From: Kytococcus aerolatus
Lineage (GTDB): Bacteria; Actinomycetota; Actinomycetes; Actinomycetales; Dermatophilaceae
NCBI RefSeq assembly: GCF_900187395.1
Contig: NZ_FYEZ01000003.1
Coordinates: forward strand, 62,001-126,000
Length of the DNA: 64,000 bases
Direction: 5' to 3'
Part shown: one piece after another, positions 40,866 through 49,983 of the stretch
Numbering within the stretch: the stretch's first letter is position 1
Layout: each line of letters starts with the position of its first letter
The notes under the pieces: model-generated
The model's database searches: none
Told to the model about the DNA's origin: nothing
The model's input: only the letters and a program-made list of their open reading frames with translations
Program-made: the position numbers and the translations under genes

Positions 40866-40869
40866 GCCC

Positions 40870-41766
40870 TCAGCGGGCGCGGAGGAAGTCAGCCACCTCC
40901 GCGATGTAGCCGGGGCGGTCCGCGAAGTAGGCCCCGCAGTGCTCCACGCCCTCGACGACCCGCAGCTCGCTGCCCTCCCCGGCTGCGGCCGCCAGCCGGT
41001 GGGCGTGCTCCAGCGGGATCACCGCGTCCTCCGTGCCGTGGAGGAGCAGCAGCGGCCGCGGAGCGATCTCCCCCACCACCTCCACCGGCTGCACCTCGGC
41101 AAAGCGGTAGCCGTAGCGCAGCCGGGTCGCGTGGTCGACGAGCTGGACCAACGGCACCGGCGGCAGGCGCATGCCACGGGCCGCCGCGGCGATGACGCCG
41201 TGCATGTCGGCGAAGGAGGAGTCGGCCACCACGCGCCGCACCCGGTCGTCCCGGGCGGCCACCTGCAGGGCCACGGCAGCCCCCATGGAGAAGCCGACGA
41301 GGTCGACCTCGGCCTCCGGGCGCCGAGCCGCGACCAGGTCGAGGGCAGCCTCCAGGTCCCGCTGCTCATAGTGGGCCAGGGACTGAGGACCGTCCTCCGA
41401 GTCGCCGTTGCCGCGGAAGTCGAAGAGCAGCACCGACCAGCCCTCCCGCCACAGGCCCGGACCGATGCCGAGCATGTCGGCCTTCGAGCCCCGGTGACCG
41501 TGGCAGACGATCGCCACCCGGTCGGAACCGGGCCAGTCGGAGCCGGGCCGGTCGAGCCACCAGCCGGAGAGCCGGACCCCGTCGACGGCGGTGAAGGTCA
41601 GGTCCTCGGCCGGAACCCCCACCTCGAAGGGGCTGAAGCCGAAGGGGATCGCCGGCCGTTGGGCACCGCTGATCTGATGGGCGCCCCACAGGGCACCGAC
41701 CCCGAGGCCCAGGACCCCGGCTCCGGCGGTGAGGGCGGGCAGGGTCAGCGGGTTCCGGCGCGGCAT
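40870..41766 (-). CDS. Membrane-anchored alpha/beta hydrolase
   Basis: A 298-residue hydrolase with an N-terminal hydrophobic segment (LTAGAGVLGLGVGALWGAHQ) that likely anchors it. The core shows VAIVCHGHRGSKADML (oxyanion), the nucleophile elbow DLVGFSMGAAVALQV, an acid in LLLLHGTEDAVIP and His in VEGVEHCGAYF. It resembles YqkD-like serine hydrolases. The ATG has a TAGGCT box 6 bases upstream (41773-41778). Confidence 0.88.
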   Translation of the reverse strand: MPRRNPLTLPALTAGAGVLGLGVGALWGAHQISGAQRPAIPFGFSPFEVGVPAEDLTFTAVDGVRLSGWWLDRPGSDWPGSDRVAIVCHGHRGSKADMLGIGPGLWREGWSVLLFDFRGNGDSEDGPQSLAHYEQRDLEAALDLVAARRPEAEVDLVGFSMGAAVALQVAARDDRVRRVVADSSFADMHGVIAAAARGMRLPPVPLVQLVDHATRLRYGYRFAEVQPVEVVGEIAPRPLLLLHGTEDAVIPLEHAHRLAAAAGEGSELRVVEGVEHCGAYFADRPGYIAEVADFLRAR

Positions 41767-41775
41767 GACCTCAGC

Positions 41776-43284
41776 CTAGGAGGACTCCTCCGGCAGCCTC
41801 CCCTCCGGTGGGTCGCCTTCCCTGTGCCACACCCAGCGCCCAGCGACGCGCGTTGCCGTGAGGTCGTCGCGGTGCACGACAGTGTGGTGCCGGTGGCAGA
41901 GCAGGGCCAGGTTGTCCAGATCGGTGGGGCCGCCGTCGGCCCAGTGCCGGATGTGGTGCGCATGGCACCAGCCCGGCGGCCTGTCGCAGCCACCGAAGGT
42001 GCAGCCGCCGTCACGTCTCACCACGGCCGCCCGCTGGTGGCCGGTGGCGAACCGTTCGGCCTCCCCCACGTCGAGCGGTACCGAGTCGGTCCCCAGGAGC
42101 ATCGGGATGATCTGCGCATCGCAGGCCGCCTGCCGCACCTGCGCGGGGGTGAGGATCTCGCCGTCGACGGTGGTCGCGAAGCTCGCGGGGCCGGCATCCT
42201 CGAGCGGAGCCTCCAGACCACGCCCCCAGCCCACCCGCCTCGCCCCTCGCGGCCGACGAGCGAGCTCCCGGGCGAGGGTCGCGTGGTCCATGGTGACGAC
42301 GAGGGTGGTGGCACCGGACAGGCCGCACCCACCGGCCGTGCTGTCCTGGTCGGCGGCCTGCGCCCGGGCCACGAGCTCCAGCAGCGCATCCGCCCGGCGG
42401 CGCGCCGGGGCACGAGCGTCCCGGACCGGTTGCCCTGCCTCGTCCACGCCCGGACGGGGTGCCGCGAGCCCGTCCACCGCGGCCCGCACACGGGCGGCGT
42501 CCGGCTGGTTCACCTCCAGAGTGAAACGCACCAGCCCGGTCGGCAGCGTCCGCTCGGTGAGGGTGGAGCACTCCGTGGCCCGTTCGTCCTGCTCGTCGAG
42601 GGCGCCTTCGCCGTAGCGGGCGATGATCTCGCGGGTCAGCTGGCGCAGGGTGCGGTCGCTGGCCGCGTGCCCCATCGAGGCCAGGCGTTCCGCATGCGCC
42701 AGGTAGTAACCCAGCACGTCGGCACGGTCGGCCCCCGGCAGCAACGGACGGACCTTCTCCGCCTCCTTCACCATCGTGTGGGCTGCCCCCACGGAGACCC
42801 CACCACCCCACACCGCCGCGGCCAGCGGCTCGGCCCCGGGCTCGGTGGTGGTCTCGGCCACCTGTGCGATCGCGTGCGCCCGCCCGGCCTCGGTGATGCC
42901 CGCCTGCTCGCGCACCCAGGCCGTCGTGCCGGCGCTGCGCGATGCCGCGACCACCCCACGGGTCGAGGCCTCGGCCGTCACCCCGGTCATGGCCGCCTCC
43001 GCGGCGCGCACCAGGTCACCCAGCACGCCGACCACCCCCGCCAGGTCGGCGGACCCGAGCCGCCACAGCTGGGACCGGACCGACTGCAGCCCCTCCGCCA
43101 GCCCGGCCGCCCGGCCGAACAGGGCCGCCGGGTCCACCTCGGACACGGGGTGCACGGGCTCCACCGATTCCGCAGGAGCCGCTGATCCCACCATGGCCGT
43201 GGTGGCCGCCGGGCCCACCGCCCACAACGGAGGCGCCATGGCACCACGCTCGGCCCACGCGTCCTGTCGATCCACCTCACTCAC
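41776..43284 (-). CDS. DUF222 and HNH endonuclease domain protein (13E12 type)
   Basis: A 502-residue protein. Residues 40-330 are the DUF222 helical region found in multicopy actinobacterial families such as the mycobacterial 13E12 proteins. The C-terminal HNH nuclease has RDGGCTFGGCDRPPGWCHAHHIRHWADGG and DNLALLCHRHHTVVH, with Cys pairs for zinc and the His/Asn/His active set. The start is a GTG at 43282-43284, or a later ATG. The family is widespread and multicopy; it is suspected to be mobile or linked to DNA metabolism, but the role is unknown. Confidence 0.87.
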   Translation of the reverse strand: MSEVDRQDAWAERGAMAPPLWAVGPAATTAMVGSAAPAESVEPVHPVSEVDPAALFGRAAGLAEGLQSVRSQLWRLGSADLAGVVGVLGDLVRAAEAAMTGVTAEASTRGVVAASRSAGTTAWVREQAGITEAGRAHAIAQVAETTTEPGAEPLAAAVWGGGVSVGAAHTMVKEAEKVRPLLPGADRADVLGYYLAHAERLASMGHAASDRTLRQLTREIIARYGEGALDEQDERATECSTLTERTLPTGLVRFTLEVNQPDAARVRAAVDGLAAPRPGVDEAGQPVRDARAPARRRADALLELVARAQAADQDSTAGGCGLSGATTLVVTMDHATLARELARRPRGARRVGWGRGLEAPLEDAGPASFATTVDGEILTPAQVRQAACDAQIIPMLLGTDSVPLDVGEAERFATGHQRAAVVRRDGGCTFGGCDRPPGWCHAHHIRHWADGGPTDLDNLALLCHRHHTVVHRDDLTATRVAGRWVWHREGDPPEGRLPEESS

Positions 43285-43481
43285 CCCCTGGCCCCCGTCG
43301 CCCCGGGCCACGCCCCCTCGGCACGGCCTGCGTCGAACCCGACAACTCCATAGTACACACGGACAGGCCACTATGCAACACACGTTCCACATCTATCCCC
43401 GCCCCCCTCCCGCCGCCCGCTCCACCCCGATCCATGGGACATACTTCTGAGTGGCCCACGTCACACTCGATCGGAGGACCC

Positions 43482-44597
43482 ATGTCCACCCCCCAGGACC
43501 TCCTGCCCAGCCCCGAGCCGGTGCAGCTCATCGGCCCCGGCGGCGAACCCACCGTGCAGGAGCACCCGCGCGGTTACGCCCTACCCCCGACCGAGCGCCT
43601 GCTCGCCCTCCACCGCGCGATGGTGCTGGGCCGGCGCTTCGACACCCAGGCCACCGCCCTCACCAAGCAGGGGCGCCTCGCGGTGTACCCCAGCAGCATC
43701 GGCCAGGACGCCTGCCAGGTCGCCACCGTCAGCGCGCTGGAGGAGGGCGACTGGTTCTTCCCCACCTATCGCGACTCGATGGCGCTCTTCACCCGCGGCA
43801 TCGACCCGGTCCAGGTCCTCACCCTGCTCAAGGGCGACTGGCACGCCGGCTACGACGTGGCCGCCACCCGCACCGCCCCGCAGTGCACCCCGCTGGCCAC
43901 CCAGCTCATCCACGCCGCCGGGGCCGGTGCCGGCATGGCCCGCCGCCGCGAGGGCGGCGCCGTGCTCGCCTTCATCGGGGACGGAGCGACCTCCGAGGGC
44001 GACTTCCACGAGGGCCTCAACTTCGCCGCCGTCTACAAGGCCCCGGTGGTGTTCGTGGTGCAGAACAACGCCTACGCCATCTCGGTGCCGCTCTCGAAGC
44101 AGACCAAGGCCCCCTCGCTGGCCTACAAGGGCATCGGTTACGGCATCCCGTCGGAGCAGGTGGATGGCAACGACGCCGCCGCCGTGGCCGCGGTCATGGA
44201 CACCGCCCTGGAGCGCGCCCGCAGCGGTGGCGGACCGACCCTCGTGGAGCTGCACACCTACCGCATGGACGCGCACACCAACGCCGACGACGCCACCCGC
44301 TACCGGGAGAGCGCCGAGGTCGACGCGTGGCGCGAGAAGGACCCGATCGTCCGCCTGGAGAAGCACCTCCTGGACACCGGCGCCCTCACCGAGGAGCGCC
44401 TCGAGGAGATCCGCGCCGAGGCCGAGGAGATGGCCGCGACGCTCCGCGAGCGCATGAACACCGACGCCGAGCACGACCCGCTCAGCCTCTTCGAGCACGT
44501 CTACGCCGAGCCCACCCCGCAGCTCCTCGAGCAGCGGGCGATGGTGGCCGCCGAGCTCGCCGCCGCCACCGCCGACTCCCAGGAGGCCACCCGATGA
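43482..44597 (+). CDS. 2-oxoacid dehydrogenase E1 component, alpha subunit
   Basis: A 371-residue ThDP enzyme subunit that decarboxylates pyruvate or branched-chain 2-oxoacids. The ThDP/Mg2+ motif is GDGATSEGDFHEGLNFAAVYKAPVVFVVQNN. Also seen are RLAVYPSSIGQDACQVA, GDWFFPTYRDSMALFTRG and the phosphorylation-loop-like segment YRMDAHTNADDATRYRE, which is typical of the branched-chain type, although actinobacterial enzymes of this form are also called PdhA. RBS CGGAGG precedes the ATG. The stop overlaps the E1beta start in an ATGA. Confidence 0.92.
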   Translation: MSTPQDLLPSPEPVQLIGPGGEPTVQEHPRGYALPPTERLLALHRAMVLGRRFDTQATALTKQGRLAVYPSSIGQDACQVATVSALEEGDWFFPTYRDSMALFTRGIDPVQVLTLLKGDWHAGYDVAATRTAPQCTPLATQLIHAAGAGAGMARRREGGAVLAFIGDGATSEGDFHEGLNFAAVYKAPVVFVVQNNAYAISVPLSKQTKAPSLAYKGIGYGIPSEQVDGNDAAAVAAVMDTALERARSGGGPTLVELHTYRMDAHTNADDATRYRESAEVDAWREKDPIVRLEKHLLDTGALTEERLEEIRAEAEEMAATLRERMNTDAEHDPLSLFEHVYAEPTPQLLEQRAMVAAELAAATADSQEATR

Positions 44598-45628
44598 CCG
44601 TGACCATGGCCCAGGCCCTCAACCAGGCCCTGCGCGACGCGATGACCGAGGACGAGAACGTCCTGGTCTTCGGCGAGGACGTCGGCACCCTCGGGGGTGT
44701 CTTCCGCATCACCGACGGCCTGACCCGCGACTTCGGCGAGGAGCGCTGCTTCGACACCCCGCTGGCCGAGGCCGGCATCATGGGCTTCGCGATCGGCATG
44801 GCCATGGAGGGTTTCCGCCCCGTCGTGGAGATGCAGTTCGACGCCTTCGGCTACCCGGCCTTCGAGCAGGTCGTCAGCCACGTGGCCAAGATGCGCAACC
44901 GCACCCGCGGCTCGGTGACCCTCCCGATGGTGATCCGTGTGCCCTTCGCCGGCGGCATCGGCGGCGTGGAGCACCACTGCGACTCCTCCGAGGGCTACTA
45001 CGCCCACACCCCGGGGCTGAAGGTCGTCACCCCGTCCACCCCGGCCGACGCCTACTCGCTGCTGCGCGAGGCGATCGCCAGCGACGACCCGGTCGTCTTC
45101 ATGGAGCCGAAGGTCTCCTACTGGGCCAAGGAGGGGGTGGAGCTGCCCGTCGAGCGCGAGCCCTTCGGGAAGGCCGCTGTCCGCCGGGAGGGCTCCGACG
45201 TCACGCTCGTGACCTACGGTCCGCAGCTGCGGACCTGCCTGGAGGCCGCCGAGGCCGCCGCCGAGCTGGGCTACGAGTGCGAGGTGGTCGACCTGCGCAC
45301 GATCGTGCCCTTCGACGACGAGACGGTCGCGGAGTCGGTCCGGAAGACCGGTCGCTGCGTGGTCGTCAGCGAGGCGCAGGGCTTCGCCGGCGTGGCCGCC
45401 GAGGTGGCCGCCCGCGTGCAGGAGCGCTGCTTCCACTCGCTGGCCGCCCCGGTGCTCCGCGTGAGCGGTCTGGACATCCCCTACCCGGCCCCGGCGCTGG
45501 AGCACACCCACCTGCCGAACGTGGACCGCGTGCTGGATGCCGTCGAGCGCCTGCAGTGGGACGACGAGCCGGACCTGACGCACGCCGCGCCGGGTGCCGC
45601 CGACACGAACGCCGGAGGTGCCCGATGA
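44594..45628 (+). CDS. 2-oxoacid dehydrogenase E1 component, beta subunit
   Basis: A 344-residue transketolase-type beta subunit. Typical blocks: VLVFGEDVGTLGGVFRITDGL, FDTPLAEAGIMGFAIGMAMEG, PVVEMQFDAFGYPAFEQV, VIRVPFAGGIGGVEHHCDS and LKVVTPSTPADAYSLLREAI. Glu in LAEAGI is the ThDP-activating residue. It is fully coupled to both neighbours by 4-base overlaps, as expected for an E1alpha/E1beta/E2 complex made in fixed ratio. No E3 gene lies nearby. Confidence 0.93.
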   Translation: MTVTMAQALNQALRDAMTEDENVLVFGEDVGTLGGVFRITDGLTRDFGEERCFDTPLAEAGIMGFAIGMAMEGFRPVVEMQFDAFGYPAFEQVVSHVAKMRNRTRGSVTLPMVIRVPFAGGIGGVEHHCDSSEGYYAHTPGLKVVTPSTPADAYSLLREAIASDDPVVFMEPKVSYWAKEGVELPVEREPFGKAAVRREGSDVTLVTYGPQLRTCLEAAEAAAELGYECEVVDLRTIVPFDDETVAESVRKTGRCVVVSEAQGFAGVAAEVAARVQERCFHSLAAPVLRVSGLDIPYPAPALEHTHLPNVDRVLDAVERLQWDDEPDLTHAAPGAADTNAGGAR

Positions 45629-47082
45629 GCGCGCAGGTGTTCCGCCTCCCCGACCTGGGCGAGGGCCTCACCGAGGCGGAGATCGTCGAGTGGCTCGTGG
45701 CCGTGGGTGACGAGGTGACCATCGACCAGAACGTCGTGACGGTCGAGACCGCCAAGGCGACCGTGGAGGTGCCGGTGCCCTTCGCCGGCACCGTGTCGGC
45801 CCTGCACGGCGAGATCGGCCAGCTGCTCGAGGTGGGCGCCCCGCTCATCACGGTGGGTGGCGCGGCCGCGGAGGGACAGGCCACCGGCTCCGACCCGCGG
45901 GCCGGTCACGAGCAGTACCGCACCGAGGAGCGCGCCGGCGCCGCCCCGCCGGAGGGCTCGGACACCACGGAGGACGAGGGCTCCGGCGCCGTCCTCATCG
46001 GCTTCGGCACCGGCCACGGGAAGACCGGCCGCCGCGCCCGCCGCCCCCGCGGAGCCGCCGCACCGGCGACCGCCACCGCACCGGTCGCCCCGGTCACCGA
46101 GCAGTCGCCCGCGCCGGCCGCACCGACGGCTGGACAGCCCGCCACCGCCGTGACCGGTGGGCAGGCGCCGAAGGTCATCTCCCCGCTGGTGCGTCGCGAG
46201 GCCGCCGAGCGCGGGATCGACCTGGCCACGCTCACCCCCTCGCAGCCGGACGGGATCATCCGCCGCGCCGACCTGGAGCAGGCGTCCGGTGAGCCGACCG
46301 CAGAGCAGGCCCCGGCGCAGACCGCGGCCGCGGCCACCGGCAGCACGGCCCCGGCCACGGGCACCCGCACCACCGGCCTGCGCGACGAGCGCGAGCCGCT
46401 CACCGGCGTCATGCGGATCATGACCGAGCGCCTCACCACCTCCCGCCGGGAGATCCCGGAGGCGACCACCTGGGTGGACGCCGACGCGACGGAGCTCATG
46501 CGCGCCAAGGACGCACTCAAGACGGCCCGCCCCGAGGCGGGCATCGGCATCCTGCCGCTCGTGGCCCGCTTCGTGGTCGCCGGCCTGCACCGCTTCCCGG
46601 CGCTCAACGCCTCGGTGGAGATGGAGGACGGCCGGGCCGTGGCCGTGCAGCGGCACGCCCGGGTGAACCTCGGCTTCGCCGCGCAGTCGCCGCGCGGGCT
46701 GGTCGTCCCGGTCGTCCACGACGCCCAGGACATGACCACCAGCGAGCTGGCCGCGGCCCTGCGCGAGCTCACCGGGCTGGCCCGCGAGGGGCGCCTCTCC
46801 CCCGCCCAGCTCACCGGCGGCACGTTCACGCTCAACAACTACGGCGTGTTCGGGGTGGACGGCTCCACGCCGATCATCAACCACCCGGAGGCGGCGATGC
46901 TCGGGGTGGGGCGGATCGTGGACCGCCCGTGGGCCGTGGACGGCGAGGTGCGGGTCCGGAAGGTGACCCAGCTGGGCTTCACCTTCGACCACCGGGTGTG
47001 CGACGGCGGGACCGCCGGCGGCTTCCTGCGCTTCGTGGCCGATGCGGTGGAGAACCCCACCGTGCTCCTGGCCGAGCTCTGA
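45625..47082 (+). CDS. 2-oxoacid dehydrogenase E2, dihydrolipoyl acyltransferase
   Basis: A 485-residue E2. One lipoyl domain occupies residues 1-80, with the lipoylated K44 in TVETAKATVEV. An Ala/Pro/Gly-rich linker follows, with a long Glu/Gly-rich insert. The E1/E3-binding domain is at about 180-215 (VISPLVRREAAERGIDLATL, then GIIRRADLEQA). The catalytic domain ends near the active-site motif TFDHRVCDGGTAGGFL. It transfers the acyl group to CoA. A 20-base perfect terminator follows. A lone lipoyl domain fits the branched-chain or actinobacterial PDH type. Confidence 0.93.
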   Translation: MSAQVFRLPDLGEGLTEAEIVEWLVAVGDEVTIDQNVVTVETAKATVEVPVPFAGTVSALHGEIGQLLEVGAPLITVGGAAAEGQATGSDPRAGHEQYRTEERAGAAPPEGSDTTEDEGSGAVLIGFGTGHGKTGRRARRPRGAAAPATATAPVAPVTEQSPAPAAPTAGQPATAVTGGQAPKVISPLVRREAAERGIDLATLTPSQPDGIIRRADLEQASGEPTAEQAPAQTAAAATGSTAPATGTRTTGLRDEREPLTGVMRIMTERLTTSRREIPEATTWVDADATELMRAKDALKTARPEAGIGILPLVARFVVAGLHRFPALNASVEMEDGRAVAVQRHARVNLGFAAQSPRGLVVPVVHDAQDMTTSELAAALRELTGLAREGRLSPAQLTGGTFTLNNYGVFGVDGSTPIINHPEAAMLGVGRIVDRPWAVDGEVRVRKVTQLGFTFDHRVCDGGTAGGFLRFVADAVENPTVLLAEL

Positions 47083-47122
47083 GCGGGTGCCGCCCGGGCC
47101 GGGCGGCACCCCACCCCACAGC

Positions 47123-47170
47123 AGAAGGGCCCTCCGCACTCCCCCTCACTGGAGTGCGGAGGGCCCTTCT
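47123..47170. terminator. 20-base perfect terminator stem after the E2 gene
   Basis: AGAAGGGCCCTCCGCACTCC (47123-47142) is exactly inverted at 47151-47170 with an 8-base loop. On both strands the stem ends in a CCCTTCT tract, so it can stop transcription from either side. Confidence 0.9.
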
Positions 47171-47303
47171 GGCCCCTCACTGGTTCCGATCCTAGAGCGC
47201 GCCCGGTGCGCACCCGGTCATGCCGGAGCATGGAGAGCGGGAGTTCCCGCAGCCGTGGAATCCACCCTGAGGGGGAGGACGGCCCCGACGAGGGGCCTAC
47301 TCC

Positions 47304-47489
47304 TCAGTCGCTGAGGGCGGAGCGCACCGCCCGCTGCACGGGGATGAGGATGATGATCCCGACGACGAGGGAGACCCAGCGGGCGGTGCCGGACCCCATG
47401 CCGAGGAGCTCGATGAACGCGTAGCGGAGGCCGGCGAAGACGAGCACGGCCAGGACGATGGACAGGATGAAGCTCAGGACGTTCTGCAT
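47304..47489 (-). CDS. Small membrane protein
   Basis: A 61-residue protein with two hydrophobic helices (FILSIVLAVLVFAGLRYAFI and ARWVSLVVGIIILIPVQRAV) and a short loop. No family is assigned; the layout and composition are those of a genuine small membrane protein. It lies alone between the E2 terminator and the response-regulator gene, which is on the same strand upstream, 60 bases away. Confidence 0.65.
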   Translation of the reverse strand: MQNVLSFILSIVLAVLVFAGLRYAFIELLGMGSGTARWVSLVVGIIILIPVQRAVRSALSD

Positions 47490-47549
47490 GGCCCCACCCT
47501 GTCACGCCCTGCCCTGCCCCGGCCCCTCACGGAGCGGGCGTCGCGCCCG

Positions 47550-48263
47550 TCAGGCGGCGGGGCCGGCCTGCCCAGCCACGCCGGCCTCGTAGGCGGTGAT
47601 GACGAGCTGGACGCGGTCCCGGCAGCCGAGCTTGAAAAGCAGGCGGCCGATGTGGGTCTTCACGGTGGCCTCGGCCACGAAGAGCTCCTGGGCGATCTCG
47701 GTGTTGCTCAGGCCGCGGGCGACGGCCACGAAGACCTCGTGCTCCCGCTCGGTGAGGACCTCGCGGAGATAGGCCTGCTGCTCGGCGGGGCTCGCCACCT
47801 CGCTCTCCTCGGTGTCGGCGGCGAGGGTGGGCACGAAGCGCTCCAGGAGGCGCTTGGTGGTGGAGGGGGCCACGACGGCGTCACCGGAGGCCACCGCGCG
47901 GATGGCGGCGAGCAGCTCCTCGGGGCCGGCGTCCTTGAGCAGGAAGCCCGACGCGCCGGCCTCGAGGGCGGCGTACACGTACTCGTCCATGTCGAAGGTG
48001 GTCAGCACGACGACCTTCGGCTCACCCCCGCCGGGGTGGCTCTCGCGGCCGAGGAGCTCCCGGGTGGCCTCGATGCCGTCGAGGCGGGGCATGCGGATGT
48101 CCATGAGCACCACGTCGGCGGCGATGGCACGGAGCTGGTCCACGGCGGACTGGCCGTCGGGGGCCTCCCCGACGACCTCCATGTCGGGCTGCGCGTCGAG
48201 CACCATCCGGAAACCGGCACGCACGAGGGACTGGTCGTCGACGAGGAAGACGCGGGTGGTCAT
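47550..48263 (-). CDS. NarL/LuxR-type response regulator
   Basis: A 237-residue two-component regulator. The receiver domain has D10/D11 (FLVDDQSLVRAGFR), the phosphorylation site D55 (VVLMDIRMPRLDGIEATREL), Thr in VVVLTTFDMDEYVY and Lys in GFLLKDAGPEELL. The output LuxR HTH is LTEREHEVFVAVARGLSNTEIAQELFVAEATVKTHIGRLLFKL. A variable Glu/Ser-rich linker of about 25 residues separates them. The ATG overlaps the sensor kinase stop in an ATGA. The signal is unknown. Confidence 0.94.
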   Translation of the reverse strand: MTTRVFLVDDQSLVRAGFRMVLDAQPDMEVVGEAPDGQSAVDQLRAIAADVVLMDIRMPRLDGIEATRELLGRESHPGGGEPKVVVLTTFDMDEYVYAALEAGASGFLLKDAGPEELLAAIRAVASGDAVVAPSTTKRLLERFVPTLAADTEESEVASPAEQQAYLREVLTEREHEVFVAVARGLSNTEIAQELFVAEATVKTHIGRLLFKLGCRDRVQLVITAYEAGVAGQAGPAA

Positions 48264-49741
48264 GGGAGCTCCCAGGGGGTCGGAGGGATCGGGTCGGTGG
48301 AGGAGAGGACGGGGCCGGGGACGGACTGCCGGGCGGGGCGCGGGATGGAGCCGGACGTCGGGTCGGGCACCGAGTGCGTCCCGCTCGGACCGGAGGACAC
48401 CACGTGGGCTCCCACCTGGCGGCTCATCCGGCGGCGGGTGGGCGAGGGCGGGGTGAGCGGGAACTCGGCCCGGACGAGGAAACCACCGCCGGAGCGCATC
48501 CCGGTCGTGAGCTCGCCGCCGAGGGCGATGACCCGCTCGTGCATGCCGAGGATGCCGTGCCCGTCGCCGGAGCCGCGGCCGGTGGGGCCGGCGCCGTCGT
48601 CGGCGACGGTCAGCACGAGCCTGTCCCCCTTGACCTTGACCCGGACCCGGACGGTGCTCACGGCACCGGCGTGCTTGATGACATTCGTGGTGGCCTCCTG
48701 GACGACCCGGAAGGCCGCGCTGGAGACGGTGCGCGGGAGGGTGACCTGCTCGACCTCGGGCTGCTCGGGCAGGCCCATCTCGGCGGCCAGGGCCGGATCG
48801 AGCAGGGACTGCACGGGCAGGCTGGACTCCTGCATGCGGTCCAGGAGGCCCGGCAGGTCCGCCAGGGTCTGCCCGGGGGTGTACTCGGCTCCGCCCTCGG
48901 GGTCACGGAGCACGCCGACGAGGCGGCGGGTCTCGGCGAGGGCCTCGCGGGCGGAGTCGGAGATCTGCTCCAGGGCGCCCAGAGCACCGCGGAGGGCGGC
49001 CTCCCGGGCGGCGTCCTGCTCCTCGTGGTCCAGCTCGCGGTCGGCGGCGGCGATCCCGGCGTTCGCGGCGTACCGGCCACCGTCGGCCTGGACGATGACC
49101 ACGGACAGCGAGTGGGCGATGATGTCGTGCATCTCGCGGGCGATGGTGCTGCGCTCGGCGCGGATGGCGAGCAGGGCCCGCTGCTCGCGGTCGCGGGCGA
49201 GCGCCTCGTACTGCGCCATCTCCCGCTCCATCACGGTCCGGCGGTGGCGGACGAGATCGCCCAGCAACCAGGCCACGAGGAGCGTGGCCGCGAGGATGAC
49301 GGCGATGACGGCGAAGGAGGAGACCTCGGTGGCGGCCTCGCCGGCCATGAGGACGGAGCCCAGCACGATGAGCCCCAGGGAGGCCCTGCGCACCCCGCAG
49401 CTGCCGCTGGAGGCGGCCCGGTAGACGGCCAGGGGGACGAGCACGTTGCCGGCCGGGAGCAGGTCGGTCGCGAGGACCTGGGCCACTCCGGTCACCGCCA
49501 TCACGCCGAGCATCGCCGGCAGGGAGATCGAGCGGAGGCAGTAGGCCAGGAGCCAGGGGAGGGACCACAGCAGACCGACCCACCCCTGGGGTGCGCCGAG
49601 CACGAAGAAGACGCCCACGACGGCCAGCCCGACCAGGGCGTCGCCGGTCAGGGGACGGCGACGCGCGAAGTCGTGGAAGGCGTAGAACCCGTGGAGGAGC
49701 CGGTGGCCCTCGGTGCGGGTGCGGGGGGTGTTCTCAGGCAT
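48260..49741 (-). CDS. Sensor histidine kinase (NarX/DesK type)
   Basis: A 493-residue kinase. Residues 20-170 hold several hydrophobic segments, a membrane sensor typical of the HisKA_3 group. The phosphoacceptor His is in TIAREMHDIIAHSLSVVIVQADGG, and an ATPase domain follows with VQEATTNVIKHAGA (N-box), LTVADDGAG (G1) and GRGSGDGHGILGMHERV (G2). A Pro/Ser-rich tail follows. The ATG at 49739-49741 was chosen because a TAGGCT box sits 7 bases upstream (49749-49754), rather than the GTG one codon earlier. It is coupled to the response regulator. Confidence 0.92.
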   Translation of the reverse strand: MPENTPRTRTEGHRLLHGFYAFHDFARRRPLTGDALVGLAVVGVFFVLGAPQGWVGLLWSLPWLLAYCLRSISLPAMLGVMAVTGVAQVLATDLLPAGNVLVPLAVYRAASSGSCGVRRASLGLIVLGSVLMAGEAATEVSSFAVIAVILAATLLVAWLLGDLVRHRRTVMEREMAQYEALARDREQRALLAIRAERSTIAREMHDIIAHSLSVVIVQADGGRYAANAGIAAADRELDHEEQDAAREAALRGALGALEQISDSAREALAETRRLVGVLRDPEGGAEYTPGQTLADLPGLLDRMQESSLPVQSLLDPALAAEMGLPEQPEVEQVTLPRTVSSAAFRVVQEATTNVIKHAGAVSTVRVRVKVKGDRLVLTVADDGAGPTGRGSGDGHGILGMHERVIALGGELTTGMRSGGGFLVRAEFPLTPPSPTRRRMSRQVGAHVVSSGPSGTHSVPDPTSGSIPRPARQSVPGPVLSSTDPIPPTPWELP

Positions 49742-49983
49742 CACGCAGAGCCTAGATCGGGCCCACGGACCGGGCCTCCGCCCGTGGTCCCCCTTTCGGA
49801 GGATGCGTGGGTGTCACATCACCCTCTGGGGGTAGAGGTGCCCCGGTTGGGGACGAGCGGGCCATCTGCCCTAGACTGCAGGTGGTGGGGCATCACGACG
49901 ATCGAGCGAGCCACGCAGGACGCTCGACCGCATCGGGCACCCACGGCCATGCACCACGCACCGAACGCCCTGGGGAGGCACCT

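Noticed and set aside
41776-43284. DUF222-HNH gene as evidence for an insertion element or intron
   Set aside because: No terminal inverted repeats, target duplication or intron-like flanks are visible; the family is common as single chromosomal genes.
42942-43481. In-frame upstream extension of the E1alpha reading frame by 180 codons
   Set aside because: The extension has Pro/Arg-rich antisense composition opposite the HNH gene, and the ATG at 43482 has a proper CGGAGG ribosome binding site.
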